DNA of 64,000 nucleotides from Gonatopus flavifemur (Eukaryota; Arthropoda; Insecta; Hymenoptera; Dryinidae): assembly GCA_018340375.1 (NCBI GenBank), contig JAFFJZ010000006.1:12976001-13040000 (forward strand), written 5' to 3'. This document shows, in pieces, positions 59,801 to 64,000 of the stretch. Each line of letters begins with the position of its first letter. The stretch's first letter is position 1. Below the pieces are notes generated by a model. The model was not told the origin of the DNA, did not search any database, and saw only the letters and a program-made list of their open reading frames with translations. The position numbers and the translations under genes are program-made.

Positions 59801-60423
59801 GATTATTCTCGTACACGAGTTGGCGTATCGATACGGAACGGAAAATCTGAACACAATCATTTTTCTTAACTTCCGTTTTTCTCATTCATCAAATAAAATG
59901 GAGTCGACTAGAATAGAGCTGATTTTAGTCACCTGTTCTGAAACATAATTACGAAAGCTGATGAATGTTTTTAAAATAGACATTTTATTTCAAATCATGC
60001 ATGATAATACAATGTGTAAGGATTTCTTGTTTCCTTGGAACATGTTTCTTAATGTACCTAATAGTCACGAAAATTCGTTATTATGTCATTTTTTATCAAA
60101 TATGAAATATGATATTCCTTTGGAATGAATTTATAATTAAATCTACCCGCTGAAAGAATTGAATATATAAACGACAAAAGCTTTTTCATTCAAATAACAT
60201 GTTATCGAATAAATAAAACGAATTTTCATTGTATCGAAATACCATAATCATACAAATTTGGATATTTAGTTTGTGCATTTCTGATTCTCAAATGATTTCA
60301 ATGAACAATTGAAACTTCTGAAATCTTGTCAGTTCACTATTATTTATCCTTTTTATATGAAGATACAATGAAAATTCCCTTCTTCTGAATACAAAATAAT
60401 AACAATAATGTGATCTTGAATCT
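56846..60423. other. Non-coding stretch upstream of the PRANC gene's 3' end
   Basis: No gene is supported. Around 58200-58900 and 59380-59860 the sequence is CG-richer with overlapping minus-strand frames, none with a recognisable domain. Repeats are scarce. Confidence 0.4.
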
Positions 60424-60424
60424 C

Positions 60425-60430
60425 TTTATT
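60425..60430 (-). promoter_or_regulatory. Polyadenylation signal AATAAA of the PRANC gene
   Basis: On the minus strand AATAAA lies 63 bases beyond the stop codon at 60493, a normal distance for a short 3' UTR. It completes the gene model of the PRANC protein. Confidence 0.6.
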
Positions 60431-60492
60431 TCATAATTATCATTGAATTGAAGCCATTGATATTTAGTTGAACATTCCAATCCTCGGTATAC

Positions 60493-61080
60493 TTATAAAT
60501 CGAGTGCTTTGTAGAATTCAAACATGTCATCGTACGTTAAATACTGTAAAATATTTCTCACGCAAAGATGAGGCATATTATAATAAATTATAAAAAAATA
60601 TGAAATTTTATCGATCAATACCGAATGGAATGAATCCCTAAATTTGTTGATACAAACTTTGGCATAAATGGGATATTCTTGCTCCATATCTATCTTGCAG
60701 ATCTCACGTACAGCTTCGTCATTACTTCTCAGGTAAAGGTAATGATCATGTATTTTACCTTCAACCAAATCATATAAAGAAAAGTCACTTGAGATTCTAT
60801 GGTTTTTCAACTTTTCAACCTCTCGATGACATTTATATTCGTGTTCTTTTATAAACTTCATAGTGTAAGCGGAACGCATATGATTATGTATGCGTTTCGT
60901 TACGGGAATACCTTTGGCGCATGCATACTCTATGTACGAAGTAACAATATCTGAAATCTCGACCACTTCGTCACCTACTTCCATGATTTCTAACCATTTC
61001 ATAGTATAATCTACGTACTGTTCGAAATTATCTATTTCTGGAGAATGCTCCGTGTAATAACATAAATCCGCGCAATCCAT
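60493..61080 (-). CDS. PRANC-domain protein without ankyrin repeats
   Basis: The protein is 195 residues. ATG 61080 is chosen because an in-frame TGA lies just upstream. Residues about 20-75 resemble the stretch that precedes PRANC (helical, 'YIEYACAKGIPVTKRIHN'). C84, the following EVEKLK (87-92) and SLYDLV (101-106) match the Cys, Glu/Leu/Lys and Ser-Leu-x-Asp-Leu landmarks of PRANC. The C-terminal MPHLCVRNILQYLTYDDM (169-186) is the F-box-like end that in poxvirus relatives binds Skp1 of SCF ubiquitin ligases. PRANC proteins usually carry N-terminal ankyrin repeats for target choice; none is visible here. The family occurs in poxviruses, Wolbachia and parasitoid wasps such as Nasonia. The gene looks intact, with a 5' UTR intron and a poly(A) signal, so it is likely expressed. 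A role in ubiquitin targeting is inferred from family, not shown. The domain call rests on motif memory without a profile search. Confidence 0.75.
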   Translation of the reverse strand: MDCADLCYYTEHSPEIDNFEQYVDYTMKWLEIMEVGDEVVEISDIVTSYIEYACAKGIPVTKRIHNHMRSAYTMKFIKEHEYKCHREVEKLKNHRISSDFSLYDLVEGKIHDHYLYLRSNDEAVREICKIDMEQEYPIYAKVCINKFRDSFHSVLIDKISYFFIIYYNMPHLCVRNILQYLTYDDMFEFYKALDL

Positions 61081-61280
61081 GTTGCGAATTTGCAATTTGA
61101 TTCATCAACCAAGCACTGTAAAAAACAAAAAAAAGCGACATTATTGTTTCCAAACAAGTGAAAATACATTTGTGAATTATTGAGGTAATTGGGTTATTAA
61201 ACATTGTTTATGGTGCACTATAAAATATATGTATATATGGATCTCAATTATTGATAAAATCACTCGTTTTGAAACTTACG
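61081..61280 (-). other. 5' UTR intron of the PRANC gene
   Basis: On the minus strand a strong donor, C|GTAAGT (GT at 61279-61278), and an excellent acceptor with a T-tract ending TTTTTTACAG (AG at 61117-61116) bound a 164-base intron (61279-61116). The next exon gives 35 bases of leader before the ATG at 61080. An upstream ATG at 61105 opens a 25-residue frame that overlaps the main start in another frame and stops at 61028. The transcription start lies upstream of 61280, but I cannot fix it; TTATAT near 61432 is only a weak TATA-like site. Confidence 0.6.
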
Positions 61281-61690
61281 ATGACTGTTATTTGAGGACT
61301 AATACTTGACACAGCTTTTCCACAGAATTATTTTTTCACTCAATCCAGTGGTTATGTATCACATTTTCTTAATAATTTAATGGAGTTGCCATCATCCATG
61401 ATCATGCGATTAAACAAAATTCACTCAATCATATAAATGAATGAAAAATTATACATTTAGCGTGTCTTGTTTTTATCAGAATCACGAGGTGATTATAAAT
61501 ATAATCATATACTGTGAGGTGACGGAAACAAGTGTTGGAATTCTCAACAGGCTGCCACGTATTGTAGGATTCTAAGGGAATTTTCAAGTAGATTTCTAAG
61601 GAGATCTACCAATGAATTGGTTGCATTGAATGGAATGACCAATAAAGAGACCCTAGTTCCCCCAACTTGGCAACAGTGCTTAATTGACGC
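61281..61690. other. Upstream region of the PRANC gene
   Basis: AT-rich DNA that should hold the promoter of the minus-strand PRANC gene. No strong core-promoter motif stands out. A chance frame covers part of it. Confidence 0.4.
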
Positions 61691-61821
61691 AGAGTTGCCA
61701 GCAAAAAACCGCCAACTCCAGTGATTGGCTGTTTCTTTTGTGTATAACTGATCAATCATATTCTCGATTCTCAAAGAAATTACCAGTCAACGCGAAGTTG
61801 GCAGTTTTTACTGGCAACTCT
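61691..61821. mobile_element. Small MITE with AGAGTTGCCAG ends
   Basis: AGAGTTGCCAGCAAAAAACC on the left is inverted as TTTTTACTGGCAACTCT on the right, and 'gccaactcc' pairs with 'gaagttggc'. 131 bp, non-coding, about 0.4 kb upstream of the PRANC leader exon. Confidence 0.65.
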
Positions 61822-63314
61822 GAATTCACGATTAGTAATTTCTAGGGAACGGAGTGGAATTCCAAAACTTTCCCAGATACCAAAAACAGAATCCTTCAAA
61901 TATCAGTGAAACAGGACTCTTGGAGAATTCATTTCAAGCGATGTAGCTCTTATTGGATTCTCCAATAACTCTATTTCACTGACATTTTGAGAATTCTTTT
62001 TTGAAATCGTAAATGATTCAAAAAGGATGCTTTTTCCAAAATTTTTCTATCTAGGTTTATCAGGCTGTTTATAATAATTTCATTGAAATTAAAAATTTTC
62101 TAGGAATAAGTGAATGATGAAGGTTGTAAATAAAAACTAGTTGGTAAGCGAGCACGTTCGAAAAAGAGACGAATCGGTATCACTGCGTTGCGATGGCCAT
62201 GCAATGATGCAATCGAATCATATAGTTACCAATTGAGTGACTTCTTCCATATGATTCCACCAGAGATGAGCTTGAGAAATTGCTAACGATATATGAAAAC
62301 CATAGTCCAGTTTCTGATTGGTGGTATCACCTTTTGCTGTTTATCCTTCCATGCTGATTGGCTCAGAAGAAGAATTCAACCAATCACATAATTTGTTGAA
62401 GAATCCTTCCCCTCGTTAGAAAACCCCATTCATTTCCATCAAATGTGCAGATTCACGATCGAAACTCCATGGGTTTTGATCTGTTTAAATCGCTTATGAA
62501 TCGTTTGGTTTGTTAAGGTATTTATTATGAACCCATCCTGAATTATCGTGCTATCTGAGAAACAATTAAATCCAAGATTGTTGAATCTGAAATTTCAACA
62601 GTATTCTTGAATTTTCTGAATATATCAGAATTATACCTCAAATTCTTGAACCACATTTCAACGGAGGTGGGCCAATCCAATTATCTAATCGAATTGCGGT
62701 TGGATCATTCTCACTGCATTCTCTCGACAACACGGAACCACCACACTCTCAGAACCTCAATCTCGAAACTTATTCAATCAACTTTCACGTCGTCCTTTCG
62801 TTCATTTCATGTCATCGTCGGTCGTTCCAACTCCACCATCAGCCATCACCCTCCGACTTTGTCTCAAGTCAAGCACACGGACACGGAAAGACAAAAAAAG
62901 AACTCTGTAAGAAAGTTGCGAACAAATCAATCTCCTTTTCTCTGGTTTTCTTCGTTAATTCACTCCCTTCGATCAATCAAAATTGAGCTTAATTTGTTTA
63001 CGGCAAACACTTTCCCTCTGTAGTATGAGTATTCGGATCGAATTGGATTATTTATTTCTTTCTTAATTTGACATTCGAAGAGTGCTGTGGCTTATTTTTA
63101 ACCAACGCGGCGTTGTCACCGTAATTCCTCCTTCTAAACTTAGCTTTAACTTTTCTTAATTTAACTTTTCTCAATAATATATAATATAATATAATATATA
63201 TTTTATACAGCATTGCCAATACTATCATGTACTTTCCACACCAAAAAACTACCGATGGGATTCGTCGCTTCGACGTGGAATTCAAGTGGAAAATTTGTGG
63301 ATGAACATTCCCTG
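61822..63314. other. Non-coding stretch
   Basis: A weak palindromic patch lies at about 61885-62000 ('tccaaatatcagtgaaacaggactc' type phrases mirrored by 'tctatttcactgacatttt'). An AT-only microsatellite lies at 63175-63206. The frame 62607-63023 has no ATG start of its own and no domain. Confidence 0.4.
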
Positions 63315-63817
63315 CCCGAAGAGAACATGAAGCTTCAGCGAACGTTCAGATTAGATCTGTATAGATCGGATCGAAGGTTCATGAAAGCTAACTTTTAGAT
63401 TCACAAACGTTTGACAAAAGTTCTACGGATGTTGAAATGTCCGCCTCAGAATACATTCAGAAAACATAGATGAAACGTTCGCTGAAGGTTCATCGAAGGT
63501 TTAAGGAAGCTTCACAAAAATATCTATACTTAGATTAATTTATGATCATTTATGTTTATTAATTCATTTATTTTTCGTATAAATTGATCAAAATTAATAT
63601 AAGTATAGTTATTTTCGTGAAGCTTCGTCAAACCTTCGATGAACCTTCAGCGAACGTTCCATCTATGTTTCCTGAACGTATTTCGAGGCGGACATTTCAA
63701 CGTCCGTAGAACCTTCGTCGAACGTTTGTGAATCTAAAAGTTAGCTTTCATGAACCTTCGATCCGATCTATACAGATCTAATCTGAACGTTCGCTGAAGC
63801 TTCATGTTCTCTTCGGG
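63315..63817. mobile_element. Foldback element, CCCGAAGAGAACATGAAGC ends, 503 bp
   Basis: The left end CCCGAAGAGAACATGAAGC is inverted at the right end, GCTTCATGTTCTCTTCGGG. Arms of about 220 bp pair almost throughout and are built from CGAACGTTC, GAAGGTTCAT and AGATCTGTATAGATC phrases. The loop (about 63540-63595) is AT-rich. Non-coding. It abuts a MITE that begins at 63820. Confidence 0.85.
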
Positions 63818-63819
63818 TG

Positions 63820-64000
63820 ATAACACACGGAGAATTCTTTCTCAAAAACAAGAATAGAAGCCTTCAAGAACTCTTTTCCAAGTAATGAATTCATAAATAG
63901 CTCTGGAAGAGTTCAATGTTTGAGACATTGATGAGTTCTTTGAGAGTACGAAAACTATACTTCCAGCGTTCTCAAAGAACTCGTTGATGTCCCAAACATT
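63820..64000. mobile_element. MITE, ATAACACACGAAG family, copy D (cut by window end)
   Basis: It starts ATAACACACGGAGAATTCTT and runs through 'gagctctggaagagttcaatg' and 'aactcgttgatgtcccaaac', phrases shared with copies at 24485, 25381 and 36727. Its right end lies outside the window. Confidence 0.7.

Noticed and set aside
60493..61095. Longer PRANC start at 61095
   Set aside because: That position is a TTG codon with an in-frame TGA just before it; the first ATG is at 61080.
60425..61280. PRANC gene as part of an integrated virus or bacterial segment
   Set aside because: No other viral or Wolbachia-like gene lies nearby, and the gene has a GT-AG intron and eukaryotic poly(A) signal. An ancient transfer is possible, but no larger inserted segment is visible.
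62607..63023. 138-residue open frame on the plus strand
   Set aside because: There is no ATG at its start, its composition is Ser/Thr/His-rich like translated non-coding DNA, and it has no domain.

Overview
This window looks like nuclear DNA of an insect, most probably a hymenopteran and plausibly a parasitoid wasp. It is AT-rich, there are no bacterial-style gene rows, introns follow GT-AG rules, and non-LTR retrotransposon and mariner remains are present. The one convincing single-copy host-type gene encodes a PRANC-domain protein, a family known from poxviruses, Wolbachia and parasitoid wasps. The organism call is inference. Most reading frames here are chance frames in AT-rich DNA, and the window is gene-poor and repeat-dense.

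Layout. 1-3390: a degenerate short repeat, a 5'-truncated non-LTR retrotransposon (951-2340), a predicted two-exon gene for an acidic protein (2458-2991) and an AGATCT-rich foldback element. 5786-11550: a stack of nested transposons in which an inverted-repeat element holds a MITE, which holds a mariner, whose transposase gene is split by a fourth element holding a fifth. 14694-16986: an ORF remnant cut by a second non-LTR fragment, then two foldback elements. 16987-21035: mostly featureless apart from one possible membrane exon on the minus strand. 21036-26890: foldback elements and MITEs. 30301-39214: a dense second nest of MITEs and hairpins, bounded by CAGGGTGTCC ends. 42761-47630: foldbacks inserted in a degenerate GATTCAGA-type repeat field, ending in a 1-kb hairpin inside a MITE. 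47631-60420: low-repeat DNA with no gene I can support, possibly intronic or regulatory. 60424-61280: the PRANC gene with 5' UTR intron and poly(A) signal. 61281-64000: small MITEs, a 503-bp foldback and a MITE running off the window end.

No operon or pathway is visible. The transposable elements relate to each other by nesting, which gives a relative insertion order, and by shared end sequences: CCCTGGTTAAA, CCCACACAGCAC, ATAACACACGAAG, CCCAAGTAGCAC and CACGGA each recur. Several foldbacks have long inverted arms and, if transcribed, would make hairpin RNA that could feed small-RNA pathways (inference).
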